NCBI GenBank assembly: GCA_958352815.1
Contig: CATWQA010000027.1
Coordinates: 1-30,682, forward strand
Direction of reading: 5' to 3'
Length of the DNA: 30,682 bases
Origin: an uncultured Eubacteriales bacterium
GTDB taxonomy: Bacteria > Bacillota > Clostridia > Monoglobales > Monoglobaceae
Position 1 is the stretch's first letter; each line of letters starts with the position of its first letter. The notes beneath the pieces are model-generated. The model worked only from the letters and a program-made list of their open reading frames with translations, was not told where the DNA came from and ran no database searches. Shown one piece after another: positions 16,610 to 23,500 of the stretch. The position numbers and the translations under genes were made by a program.

Positions 16610-17009
16610 TCAGTATTTCACCCTCAACATTCTGTTTGTGTCTCTTAAGTATCCTGTTATATTCTTTTCCGCAGCCGCAAATCACGTGAAAGGCAAAGGC
16701 TCTGCATCTTCTCTCGTCCACGTAAAACAATTCCTCGGAACATCTCCTGCATGATACAATTCCGTCTTTAATATCCGCATAATACTTGTCGTCTGTTTTG
16801 GCGCCGTCATAATCATTTAGATAAACAACTTCCGCCCCGCAGTTACACATGAATACAAAATATATGTATTTATAATCCTTGCTCTTTATATAGGCAAGTC
16901 TGCTGCCGCAGCAATCACAATACAGGTTCCCAAACGAGTACCCTGACAATTTGGCATTTAGCTTGTAATACTTCTTTTCCATAAGTTCAGCTATATCAGA
17001 TCGCTCCAT
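16602..17009 (-). CDS. Small double zinc-ribbon protein, function unknown
   Basis: 135 residues, unrecognised beyond its metal-site pattern. It contains two likely zinc ribbons: C31-x-C-C34 with C55-x-C57, and C87-x2-C90 with C111-x-C113. Between them are aromatic beta-strand-like segments. There is no signal peptide or membrane helix. Its start overlaps the Spx/ArsC-like gene by 19 nt and its stop overlaps the GTPase-nuclease start by 8 nt, so all three are probably translationally coupled. Position and ribbon type suggest a nucleic-acid- or ribosome-binding partner of the GTPase-nuclease (inference). The start is the first ATG of the frame; no strong ribosome binding site is needed if coupled. 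Confidence 0.7.
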   Translation of the reverse strand: MERSDIAELMEKKYYKLNAKLSGYSFGNLYCDCCGSRLAYIKSKDYKYIYFVFMCNCGAEVVYLNDYDGAKTDDKYYADIKDGIVSCRRCSEELFYVDERRCRAFAFHVICGCGKEYNRILKRHKQNVEGEILNG

Positions 17010-17341
17010 TCCGCCTCTTTAAAACCCACAACAACCTTGCTGTCGGTTACCGCAATCGGCCTCTTAACCAACATGCCGTCTGTCGCCAAAAGCTGCAGCT
17101 GCTCGGTCTCGGACATATCCTTCAGCTTGTCCTTTATTCCCATAGAGCGGTACAGCATTCCGCTTGTGTTGAAGAATCGCTTTAATGGCAAACCGCTCCT
17201 TTCGTACCAGAGCTTAAGCTCCTCATAAGTCGGGTTATCCTCCTTAATATCCCTCACTGTATATTCAAGTCCCTTTTCCTTAAGCCAGTTCTCCGCCTTT
17301 TTACAGGTGGTGCACTTGGGATAGCAAACAAAATTAATCAC
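16991..17341 (-). CDS. Spx/ArsC-family thioredoxin-fold protein
   Basis: 116 residues with a thioredoxin-like ArsC/Spx fold. The N-terminal C10-T-T-C13 pair (CYPKCTTCKKAENWL) is the redox switch of Spx/MgsR-type proteins, and LVKRPI holds the conserved Arg-Pro. The best start is GTG at 17341 with AGGAGG 7 nt upstream; frames further upstream run through the promoter. Spx proteins bind RNA polymerase and react to disulphide stress, while ArsC enzymes reduce arsenate. The CxxC form and lack of any ars gene favour a regulatory or oxidoreductase role. It heads a cluster driven by a near-consensus promoter and overlaps the zinc-ribbon gene. Confidence 0.82.
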   Translation of the reverse strand: MINFVCYPKCTTCKKAENWLKEKGLEYTVRDIKEDNPTYEELKLWYERSGLPLKRFFNTSGMLYRSMGIKDKLKDMSETEQLQLLATDGMLVKRPIAVTDSKVVVGFKEAEWSDLI

Positions 17342-17377
17342 GATTTTTCCTCCTAAAATTCTAAATTTCATAATTTG

Positions 17378-17406
17378 ATTATAACATAGCATAAGCATAA
17401 AATCAA
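17378..17406 (-). promoter_or_regulatory. Promoter of the five-gene cluster
   Basis: On the minus strand TTGATT (17401-17406), a 17-nt spacer and TATAAT (17378-17383), giving a short leader before the GTG at 17341. Confidence 0.8.
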
Positions 17407-17432
17407 CTTGCAATTTTCAACTCGTTGGTAAA

Positions 17433-17900
17433 AATGGAACAGCAAGCACGGCAGGCGGTCTGTAACCCAACTTCCTTGAATCAGTATTATGTAATAACTA
17501 AAACTTTACTTTTATACTATACCCATGTAATTTTATTTGTATTTGATAATATAACCTATCGCCCACCCCATTGCGCTCGCCGCCTTCGCCCCAAGCCCCT
17601 GTATATGCAATTACGCCACATTATAATTTTGATAAAGGCTTTAGCTCTTATTTGTCCGCCCTGCGCTCGGGGCGGAAGTGGCTGTGACCCCACTTCTTTG
17701 AAGTGGAACGGCTCGAAATATTTCAATATATATATAAAGTAAGCAATGTCAATAATAATCCTTAATTATTGCCTATGGAGCGCAACAGGGCGGGCTTTGT
17801 TTTTGTAAATGGGATTAAACATATGTAAGTGACCAAGGTGTAGGGGGCGGATTCCTATACGCCCCGCAAGCATTCCTGCGGTTTCCGCCAATATAAACTT
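17433..17900. repeat. Intergenic repeat copy 3 (composite)
   Basis: The gene-free stretch between the cluster promoter and the XRE terminator. Its left part (17489-17580) is copy 1 in inverted orientation. Its middle (17661-17798) is copy 2 in direct orientation, with the hairpin CCACTTC (17690-17696) / GAAGTGG (17700-17706) around TTT. A third, decayed version of the hairpin side is at 17457-17481. From about 17838 to 17900 a further inverted element (GTAGGGGGCGG with TACGCCCC) resembles the end of copy 1. No protein domain is visible in any frame. Confidence 0.75.
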
Positions 17901-17982
17901 TTACCGGCAACAAACCTTGTATCATTATTGACAATTTGATTATAAAAAAACAAGAGTTGGCTATTTAAAACAAAAACAAAAG

Positions 17983-18013
17983 AACCCGAATTTGCACAAT
18001 ACAAATTCGAGTT
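17983..18013 (-). terminator. Terminator of the pflB-pflA-XRE transcript
   Basis: Arms 17983-17994 and 18002-18013 pair over 12 positions with one mismatch and a 7-nt loop. On the minus strand the hairpin is followed by CTTTTGTTTTTG. Confidence 0.75.
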
Positions 18014-18018
18014 CCGCT

Positions 18019-18372
18019 CTAAAACTTATATTTCTTGATTATACCAATTGCATCTTTCAACATATCCAGTTGATTTTGGCTCATATTCTCAACATCATCT
18101 TTAATGTTTTGCAGAAAAATATTTATATTCTCTTCGGAAAAATCACTGACAAGCCCGTCAAGAGGAATATTCAAAACCTTTGCAACCTGCAAAATCGTAT
18201 AAAAGTGAGGGTCGTGCTTGCCTTGTTCCAGACGGGACACATGGTTTTGAGATATTCCGGCGCGTTCCGCCACCTGCTCTTGAGAAAGTCCTATACGCTG
18301 CCTATATTCCTGTATTCTCTTTCCTATACTGCGCAAAATAATTTCCTTTTGTTCGTCCCTTGTATAACTCAT
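18019..18372 (-). CDS. XRE-family helix-turn-helix regulator
   Basis: 117 residues. The HTH_3/XRE domain covers about 14-70 (IGKRIQEYRQRIGLSQEQVA, then GISQNHVSRLEQGKHDP). A helical tail follows (about 75-117) that probably dimerises. The start at 18372 gives MSYTRDEQ with GAGG about 10 nt upstream; a longer frame from 18411 would overlap pflA and lacks a site. It lies 35 nt after pflA and before the terminator, so it is likely made with pyruvate formate-lyase. Its target is unknown; autoregulation of the pfl operon is possible but not shown by the sequence. Confidence 0.82.
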   Translation of the reverse strand: MSYTRDEQKEIILRSIGKRIQEYRQRIGLSQEQVAERAGISQNHVSRLEQGKHDPHFYTILQVAKVLNIPLDGLVSDFSEENINIFLQNIKDDVENMSQNQLDMLKDAIGIIKKYKF

Positions 18373-18407
18373 AAAGCCTAACCTCACACAATACTTTAAC
18401 AGTGGTA

Positions 18408-19157
18408 TCACTGCTCCCGCTTTAAAATATCTTCAGCTTTTTTAACTTGTTCCTTTGTAGGTGTAGGAACGTCCTTTAGCGGATAAGCCAAATTCAGCTT
18501 TTTCCACTTAAAAAGACCCAAGGTGTGATAGGGCAAAACCTCAACCTTTTCCACGGTTCTAAGACCCGAAATAAAATCAGCCGTCCTTTTCAGATCGTCC
18601 TCATGGTCGGTAACACCCGGAACCAAAACATATCTAACCCACAGGGGAACGCCCTTGTCCGACAGGTAACTTGCCATGCCCAGAATATTCTCGTTGCCGT
18701 GACCGGTCAGTTCTTTATGCTTTTCACTGTCGATTTCTTTGATGTCCAGCAAAAACAAATCGGTGTATTTAAGCAGCTCATCAAATTTTGCTAAAAACTC
18801 TTTGTCCCGGCAAAAGGGCTGCCCCGCCGTATCCATGGCGGTATGCACTCCCTTTTCCTTGGCAAGCCTGAATAACTCGGTTACAAATTCAAGCTGCAGC
18901 AACGGCTCTCCGCCACTGACCGTAATTCCGCCTTGTTTCATGCCTTTGCCCCAATAGTTCTTATAGCGAAACGCTTGCTTAAACAGGTCGGAGGCAGCCC
19001 ACTCCTCGCCGCCGCTGCCCCATGTTTCAGGATTGTGGCAGTACTTGCAGCGCATATTGCAGCCCTGCATAAATATTACATAGCGTACTCCGGGTCCGTC
19101 AACCGAACCGAAGCTCTCCAATGAGTGGACGCGGCCTAGAATATTACATTCTTTCAT
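18408..19157 (-). CDS. pflA: Pyruvate formate-lyase-activating enzyme (radical SAM)
   Basis: 249 residues. The radical-SAM cluster motif is C33-x3-C37-x2-C40 (QGCNMRCKYC), followed by the SAM-binding GGITVSGGEPLLQ. The N-terminus GRVHSLESFGSVDGPG is the usual opening of PflA. The enzyme uses S-adenosylmethionine to form the glycyl radical on PflB under anoxic conditions. The start at 19157 is chosen by homology; it overlaps the end of pflB by 14 nt and has no good ribosome binding site, so translation is probably coupled. A GTG 12 codons upstream is a possible but less family-like alternative. Confidence 0.93.
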   Translation of the reverse strand: MKECNILGRVHSLESFGSVDGPGVRYVIFMQGCNMRCKYCHNPETWGSGGEEWAASDLFKQAFRYKNYWGKGMKQGGITVSGGEPLLQLEFVTELFRLAKEKGVHTAMDTAGQPFCRDKEFLAKFDELLKYTDLFLLDIKEIDSEKHKELTGHGNENILGMASYLSDKGVPLWVRYVLVPGVTDHEDDLKRTADFISGLRTVEKVEVLPYHTLGLFKWKKLNLAYPLKDVPTPTKEQVKKAEDILKREQ

Positions 19158-21411
19158 GGCAGGTACGTGAGATAACGTCAAGCTGCTGTTCACGGGTCAG
19201 GTCGATAAACTTAACGGCATATCCGGAAACGCGGATAGTGAAGTTAGCATACTCCTCCTTTTCCGGATGTTCCATTGCGTCAATAAGCTTCTCCTTGCCG
19301 AAAACGTTTACATTCAAGTGATGCGCACCTTGGTCAAAATATCCATCCATAATCTGAACAAGGTTGTCGGACTGCTCGTCCTCGGTGTGACCCAATGCGT
19401 CAGGGTTAATCGTCTGGGTGTTGGAAATGCCGTCCAGCGCCCAGTGATAAGGCAGCTTTGCCACCGAATTCAATGACGCCAAAAGTCCGTTCTGCTCCGC
19501 ACCGTAGCTGGGGTTTGCACCGGGTGATAAGGGCGCTCCAGCTCTGCGGCCGTCGGGCATGTTGCCTGTAGCCTTTCCGTATACCACGTTAGAAGTGATA
19601 GTGAGAATCGATGTGGTTATCTCAGAATCACGGTAAGAGTGACGGCGCTTAATCATGTCAAGGAATGTTTTAAGCAGCCAGAGAGCAATGTCGTCCGCGC
19701 GGTCATCGTCATTACCGTACTTGGGGAAGTCGCCCTCGGTTTCAAAGTCAACGGCAATTCCGGTTTCGTCACGGATAACCTTAACCTTTGCGTATTTTAT
19801 CGCACTAAGGGAGTCAACTACATGAGAGAAGCCTGCAATTCCCGTAGCAAATGTTCTGCGAACGTCCGTGTCAATCAGCGCCATTTCCGCAGCCTCGTAG
19901 TAATACTTATCGTGCATATACTGGATGAGGTTGAGCACGTTGACATACAATCCCGCAAGCCAATCCATCATGTCAAGATACCTGTCTACAACCTCGTCAT
20001 AATCCAAATACTCCGAAGTAATCGGTCTGTAGGCAGGACCAACCTGCTCTCTTGTTTTCATGTCAACTCCGCCGTTGACTGCGTACAACAGGCATTTTGC
20101 CAGGTTGGCGCGAGCTCCGAAGAACTGCATTTCCTTACCGGTCTGGGTTGCGGAAACGCAGCAGCAGATTGAATAATCGTCTCCCCAAACAGGCTTCATA
20201 ACATCGTCGTTTTCGTACTGAACAGAGCTTGTGCGAACCGAGATCTCCGCAGCGTATTTCTTAAAGTTCTCCGGCAGAGAGCTTGAATACAGAACCGTCA
20301 GATTAGGCTCCGGCGAGGGACCCATGTTCTCAAGGGTGCGCAGGAAGCGGAAGTCTGTTTTTGTAACCATTGAACGGCCGTCAAGACCTGTGCCCGCAAC
20401 CTCCAGAGTTGCCCAGACGGGGTCGCCGCTGAACAGCTGGTTGTAGGACGGCACGCGTGCAAACTTCACCATGCGGAACTTCATGACAAGGTGGTCAATC
20501 AGCTCCTGCGCCTGACTCTCGGTGAGTATTCCCCGTTTCATGTCGCGCTGAATATAAATATCCAGGAATGTGGAAATACGTCCCACGCTCATTGCCGCGC
20601 CGTTCTGGGTCTTAATTGCGGCAAGGTATCCGAAGTAGAGCCACTGCACCGCCTCATGAGCATTTGCCGCGGGCTTTGAAATGTCATATCCGTAAACCTC
20701 CGCCATCTTCTTCATTTCTCGGAGGGCTCTGATCTGCTTGGCAATCTCCTCCCGCAGACGGATAACATCTTCTGTCATCACGCCGTCGCCGCAGTTATCA
20801 AAATCCTTTTGCTTTTCGGAAATCAAAAAATCTATTCCGTAAAGAGCAACACGGCGGTAGTCCCCTACAATTCTTCCTCTGCCGTATGTATCGGGCAGAC
20901 CGGTAATAATCTTGTTATGCCGCGCCAGCTTCATCTCCGGAGTGTACGCATCAAACACGCCCTGGTTATGGGTTGTGCAGTACTCCGTAAATATCTTGTG
21001 ATACTTCGGGTTTGGCGTATAGCCATAGGTTTCGCAAGCCTGCTCCGCCATCTTAATGCCGCCGAAAGGCATGAAAGCACGCTTTAAAGGCTTATCTGTC
21101 TGCAAGCCGACGACCTTTTCCAAGTCCTTATTCTCCTCGCTGATATAGCCCGGGCCGTAAGCCGTCAGGGTCGATACAACCTCGGTCTCCATATCAAGAA
21201 CGCCGCCCTTCTCGCGCTCCTGCTTTTGCAAGCCCTGCAGTATTCCCCAGAGCTTGTCCGTAGCCGCTGTCGGCCCCTCTAAAAATGATGAGTTTCCGTC
21301 ATAAGGCTCGTAATTATTCTGGATGAAGTCTCTCGTGTTAATTTCCTCTTTCCAGATACGTCCCTCAAAACCTTCCCACTGATCAAAATCAGCGCGATTA
21401 AATTCGTTCAT
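19144..21411 (-). CDS. pflB: Formate C-acetyltransferase (pyruvate formate-lyase)
   Basis: 755 residues, full length. It converts pyruvate and CoA to acetyl-CoA and formate, the central step of anaerobic sugar fermentation. The catalytic cysteine pair is within C416-C417-C418 (DDYSICCCVSAT); by alignment C417-C418 match the C418-C419 pair of E. coli. The glycyl-radical site is G730 in RVSGYAVKF near the C-terminus. An AAGGAGG site precedes the ATG. Its promoter and two palindromes lie in the 245-nt gap shared with the divergent phosphatase gene. pflA follows with overlap. Three consecutive cysteines at the active site is a small variation on the usual two. Confidence 0.95.
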   Translation of the reverse strand: MNEFNRADFDQWEGFEGRIWKEEINTRDFIQNNYEPYDGNSSFLEGPTAATDKLWGILQGLQKQEREKGGVLDMETEVVSTLTAYGPGYISEENKDLEKVVGLQTDKPLKRAFMPFGGIKMAEQACETYGYTPNPKYHKIFTEYCTTHNQGVFDAYTPEMKLARHNKIITGLPDTYGRGRIVGDYRRVALYGIDFLISEKQKDFDNCGDGVMTEDVIRLREEIAKQIRALREMKKMAEVYGYDISKPAANAHEAVQWLYFGYLAAIKTQNGAAMSVGRISTFLDIYIQRDMKRGILTESQAQELIDHLVMKFRMVKFARVPSYNQLFSGDPVWATLEVAGTGLDGRSMVTKTDFRFLRTLENMGPSPEPNLTVLYSSSLPENFKKYAAEISVRTSSVQYENDDVMKPVWGDDYSICCCVSATQTGKEMQFFGARANLAKCLLYAVNGGVDMKTREQVGPAYRPITSEYLDYDEVVDRYLDMMDWLAGLYVNVLNLIQYMHDKYYYEAAEMALIDTDVRRTFATGIAGFSHVVDSLSAIKYAKVKVIRDETGIAVDFETEGDFPKYGNDDDRADDIALWLLKTFLDMIKRRHSYRDSEITTSILTITSNVVYGKATGNMPDGRRAGAPLSPGANPSYGAEQNGLLASLNSVAKLPYHWALDGISNTQTINPDALGHTEDEQSDNLVQIMDGYFDQGAHHLNVNVFGKEKLIDAMEHPEKEEYANFTIRVSGYAVKFIDLTREQQLDVISRTCHERM

Positions 21412-21435
21412 ACCATAGCCTCCTTATATTAAATC

Positions 21436-21460
21436 ACAAATATGCCATTCAGATATTTGT
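21436..21460. promoter_or_regulatory. Inverted repeat in the pflB leader
   Basis: ACAAATAT (21436-21443) and ATATTTGT (21453-21460) are perfect 8-nt arms with a 9-nt spacer, 25 nt before the pflB start. It could be a regulator site or a leader hairpin. Confidence 0.4.
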
Positions 21461-21490
21461 AATTCAGAAAATAATAAAATTCTAAACTTC

Positions 21491-21508
21491 GGTTAGCTTA
21501 CGCTAACC
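21491..21508. promoter_or_regulatory. Palindrome at the pflB transcription start
   Basis: GGTTAGC (21491-21497) and GCTAACC (21502-21508) with a TTAC centre. It begins 7 nt downstream of the predicted pflB -10 box, so it covers the start point as a repressor site would. Confidence 0.5.
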
Positions 21509-21515
21509 CAACTGC

Positions 21516-21544
21516 ATAATAACATACTTCTATACAAATTGCAA
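21516..21544 (-). promoter_or_regulatory. Promoter of pflB
   Basis: On the minus strand TTGCAA (21539-21544), a 17-nt spacer and TATTAT (21516-21521). Confidence 0.7.
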
Positions 21545-21594
21545 CAGTTTTTTTCAAAATTTTATATTTTGGGAAATCTATCAAATTATATGTG

Positions 21595-21623
21595 TTGCAA
21601 TTGTAAAATTTATGTGCTATATT
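21595..21623 (+). promoter_or_regulatory. Promoter of the low-molecular-weight phosphatase gene
   Basis: TTGCAA (21595-21600), a 17-nt spacer and TATATT (21618-21623), divergent from the pflB promoter. Confidence 0.6.
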
Positions 21624-21656
21624 TAAATCAGAGTAAGACAGTGAAGGAGATTAGCT

Positions 21657-22112
21657 ATGATAAGAATTATGTTTGTGTGCCACGGCAACATCTGCCGTTC
21701 TCCCATGGCGGAGTTTGTTTTAAAGGATATGGTTAAGAAAAGCGGGCAGGCGGATTTATTCCGTATTGAGTCCTCGGCAACCAGCTATGAAGAAATAGGA
21801 AACCCTGTCCACAGCGGAACCAAGCGGAAGCTGAGCGAGTTCGGCATATCCGTAAAGGGCAAGTATGCGAAAAAGCTGGTAAAGTCCGACTATGACGACT
21901 TTGACTGCTTTATAGGAATGGACAGCGCCAACATCAGAAACATGCACAGGATTTTCGGCTCCGACCCTAAAAACAAAATACATAAGATGCTGGAATTTGC
22001 CGGGCAGGACAGGGACGTTGCCGACCCATGGTACACGGGAGATTTTGACAAGACCTACGAAGATATATACGCAGGCTGCACAGGGCTTTTAAGGCAGCTG
22101 ACAGAAAAGTGA
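21657..22112 (+). CDS. Low-molecular-weight protein tyrosine phosphatase
   Basis: 151 residues. The P-loop C8-H-G-N-I-C-R14-S (C-x5-R-S) near the N-terminus is the phosphate-binding site with the nucleophilic Cys8, and the late VADPWYTGDF block holds the general-acid Asp. These are the two defining motifs of the LMW-PTP family. Such enzymes dephosphorylate tyrosine on bacterial kinases or exopolysaccharide proteins; some members act on arginine phosphate, and the choice is not clear here. AAGGAG lies 8 nt before the ATG. No tyrosine kinase gene is adjacent. The gene is monocistronic and ends before the hairpin at 22182-22217. Confidence 0.9.
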   Translation: MIRIMFVCHGNICRSPMAEFVLKDMVKKSGQADLFRIESSATSYEEIGNPVHSGTKRKLSEFGISVKGKYAKKLVKSDYDDFDCFIGMDSANIRNMHRIFGSDPKNKIHKMLEFAGQDRDVADPWYTGDFDKTYEDIYAGCTGLLRQLTEK

Positions 22113-22181
22113 TAATGCAACGAGGAACTGCCATGCATATGCAGATTGCTTTAAGTGTGACCTAAACCATAAAATAAAAAA

Positions 22182-22217
22182 CAAGGGAGCCTGCGTATTA
22201 AATGCAGACTCCCCTTG
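22182..22217. terminator. Terminator between the phosphatase and GNAT genes
   Basis: A long imperfect hairpin (CAAGGGAGCCTGC against GCAGACTCCCCTTG). On the minus strand it is followed by a long T-rich run, so it mainly ends the GNAT gene; it can also serve the convergent phosphatase gene. Confidence 0.8.
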
Positions 22218-22220
22218 CTT

Positions 22221-22769
22221 TTAGTTGTTATGTAGTTGTTGCCAACGCTCTTTAGTCAGTCGGCTTATGTGCTCGGTTCTTATATCCCCTGTAAGCTCTA
22301 TGGGCACGTCATAATTTGTATGGTCATATTCAAAGCCGCACTTTTCCTGGACGCGTTTTGACTTCTCGTTGCCGTCAAAATACCCGCACCAGACCGTCTC
22401 CAATTTTAAGTCCTCAAAGGCTCTCTTTATCAGTATTTTCGCCGCCTCGGGTATCAAGCCCCTGCCCCAGTAGGGAACACCTATCCAGTAGCCCAGCTCT
22501 CCCTGATTTTCGGGCAGGTCAAAATTACTGTCCTTGCCGAACATAATACCAATGCTTCCTATAGGTTCCCCTGTCTCCTTGAGCACAACCGCATAGGTTT
22601 CATCGAGAGACAGCACTGTCTTTATTACCTCACGGCTATGTTCAACGCTTGTGTGAACAGGCCAGCCCGCAATAGGTCCCACCATTGGCTCCTTTGCGTA
22701 TTTATACAGGCTCTCACTGTCGCTCTCCTGCCACGGGCGAAGAATTAAACGCTCTGTTTCCAAAACCAT
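22221..22769 (-). CDS. GNAT-family N-acetyltransferase (RimJ/RimL type)
   Basis: 182 residues with the layout of RimJ/RimL-like acetyltransferases: the N-terminal ETERLILRPWQESDSE, a central strand GELGYWIGVPYWGRGLIPEA with the acetyl-CoA pyrophosphate loop (W-G-R-G-L), and the late ENEKS-like segment NEKSKRVQEKCGF. Relatives acetylate protein N-termini, or small amines and antibiotics; the substrate cannot be read from the sequence. AGGAGGTGA precedes the ATG. The promoter and a palindrome that includes the ribosome binding site lie directly upstream. Confidence 0.87.
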   Translation of the reverse strand: MVLETERLILRPWQESDSESLYKYAKEPMVGPIAGWPVHTSVEHSREVIKTVLSLDETYAVVLKETGEPIGSIGIMFGKDSNFDLPENQGELGYWIGVPYWGRGLIPEAAKILIKRAFEDLKLETVWCGYFDGNEKSKRVQEKCGFEYDHTNYDVPIELTGDIRTEHISRLTKERWQQLHNN

Positions 22770-22779
22770 AAGAGCTCAC

Positions 22780-22798
22780 CTCCTAATATTTTTAGGAG
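22780..22798. promoter_or_regulatory. Palindrome between promoter and ribosome binding site of the GNAT gene
   Basis: CTCCTAA (22780-22786) and TTAGGAG (22792-22798) flank TATTT. It covers the predicted start point and the Shine-Dalgarno sequence. Confidence 0.4.
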
Positions 22799-22799
22799 T

Positions 22800-22828
22800 A
22801 TTGTAGCAAACTCACTCTGATATGTCAA
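22800..22828 (-). promoter_or_regulatory. Promoter of the GNAT gene
   Basis: On the minus strand TTGACA (22823-22828), a 17-nt spacer and TACAAT (22800-22805), close to consensus. Confidence 0.75.
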
Positions 22829-22952
22829 GACCAAAGCTATCCATGGACTTAATTTTGGTTTTATAAATATTCCTCATAAATATAGCGCCGATTATTGCGG
22901 ACAGTGTTTCCGCAATTGAGAACGTGAGCCATTCAACAAAAGTTTTGGTCAA
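22812..22952 (-). pseudogene. Probable C-terminal remnant of a membrane transporter
   Basis: A 46-codon frame from TTG at 22952 to TGA at 22812 encodes one hydrophobic helix (FVEWLTFSIAETLSAIIGAI) followed by a basic stretch RNIYKTKIK. This resembles the last helix and tail of MATE-type efflux pumps. It has no good ribosome binding site, begins 10 nt after the upstream gene's stop, and its end overlaps the GNAT promoter. I read it as a leftover of a deleted transporter gene; a genuine small membrane protein is the alternative. Confidence 0.35.
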
Positions 22953-22962
22953 TTCTAAAAAA

Positions 22963-23433
22963 CTACGACTCGTTCACAAGCTTCCCCGTCATATGGTCGA
23001 TTGTCAGCTCCAGCATTGTCACCCTATGAAAATCCTTAGCAACCTCAGCTTCCGCTTCCTCCTTTGAGGGATAATACTTATAACCCAGCTTCCGAACAGC
23101 ATTAACAGCCTCCGACGGGTCATCGATTTTCTTAATCCGCCCGAAAATAATTACGCTCTTAATGTTCAGCGCCCAGTCACCGTCTTTTCTGTAGCCCTTA
23201 TCCATAACGCAGAACGACACCCTGTTGTCCGCCTTTAATGCGTCCAGCTTGTGCCCCTCTTTGGCGCAGTGGAAATACAGTTTTCCGTCCATGTATATAT
23301 AGTTCATGGGAAAGGCATAGGGGTATCCGTCCTCGCCGTGAACCGCCATAACTCCTCTGGGCTCCCGCTCTAATATTTCAACACATTCCTGTTCCGACAA
23401 CTGTTGCTTAAATCTTCTCATCTTCCTGAACAT
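22963..23433 (-). CDS. Pyridoxamine 5'-phosphate oxidase-family FMN-binding protein (NimA-like)
   Basis: 156 residues from the ATG at 23433, which has AAGGAG 7 nt upstream; a TTG two codons earlier is too close to it. The split-barrel flavin-binding fold is seen in GVMAVHGEDGYPYAFPMNYIY, then KLYFHCAKEGHKLDALKADNRVSFCV. The H-C-A-K-E-G-H-K block is the FMN-phosphate contact of the NimA/PNPOx-like group. Members reduce nitro compounds or flavin-linked substrates; true pyridoxamine oxidase function is unlikely at this length. A TTGCTT/TATGAT promoter precedes it. Confidence 0.85.
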   Translation of the reverse strand: MFRKMRRFKQQLSEQECVEILEREPRGVMAVHGEDGYPYAFPMNYIYMDGKLYFHCAKEGHKLDALKADNRVSFCVMDKGYRKDGDWALNIKSVIIFGRIKKIDDPSEAVNAVRKLGYKYYPSKEEAEAEVAKDFHRVTMLELTIDHMTGKLVNES

Positions 23434-23465
23434 AGCCAAGCTCCTTCAAAAATCAATTTTGGAAC

Positions 23466-23494
23466 ATCATACCACAATCACGAGTAAAAAGCAA
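23466..23494 (-). promoter_or_regulatory. Promoter of the PNPOx-family gene
   Basis: On the minus strand TTGCTT (23489-23494), a 17-nt spacer and TATGAT (23466-23471). Confidence 0.6.
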
Positions 23495-23500
23495 TATGAA

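Noticed and set aside
16991..17341. Arsenate reductase for arsenic detoxification
   Set aside because: There is no arsR, arsB or acr3 gene nearby, and the CxxC pair with short length fits Spx/MgsR-like proteins better.
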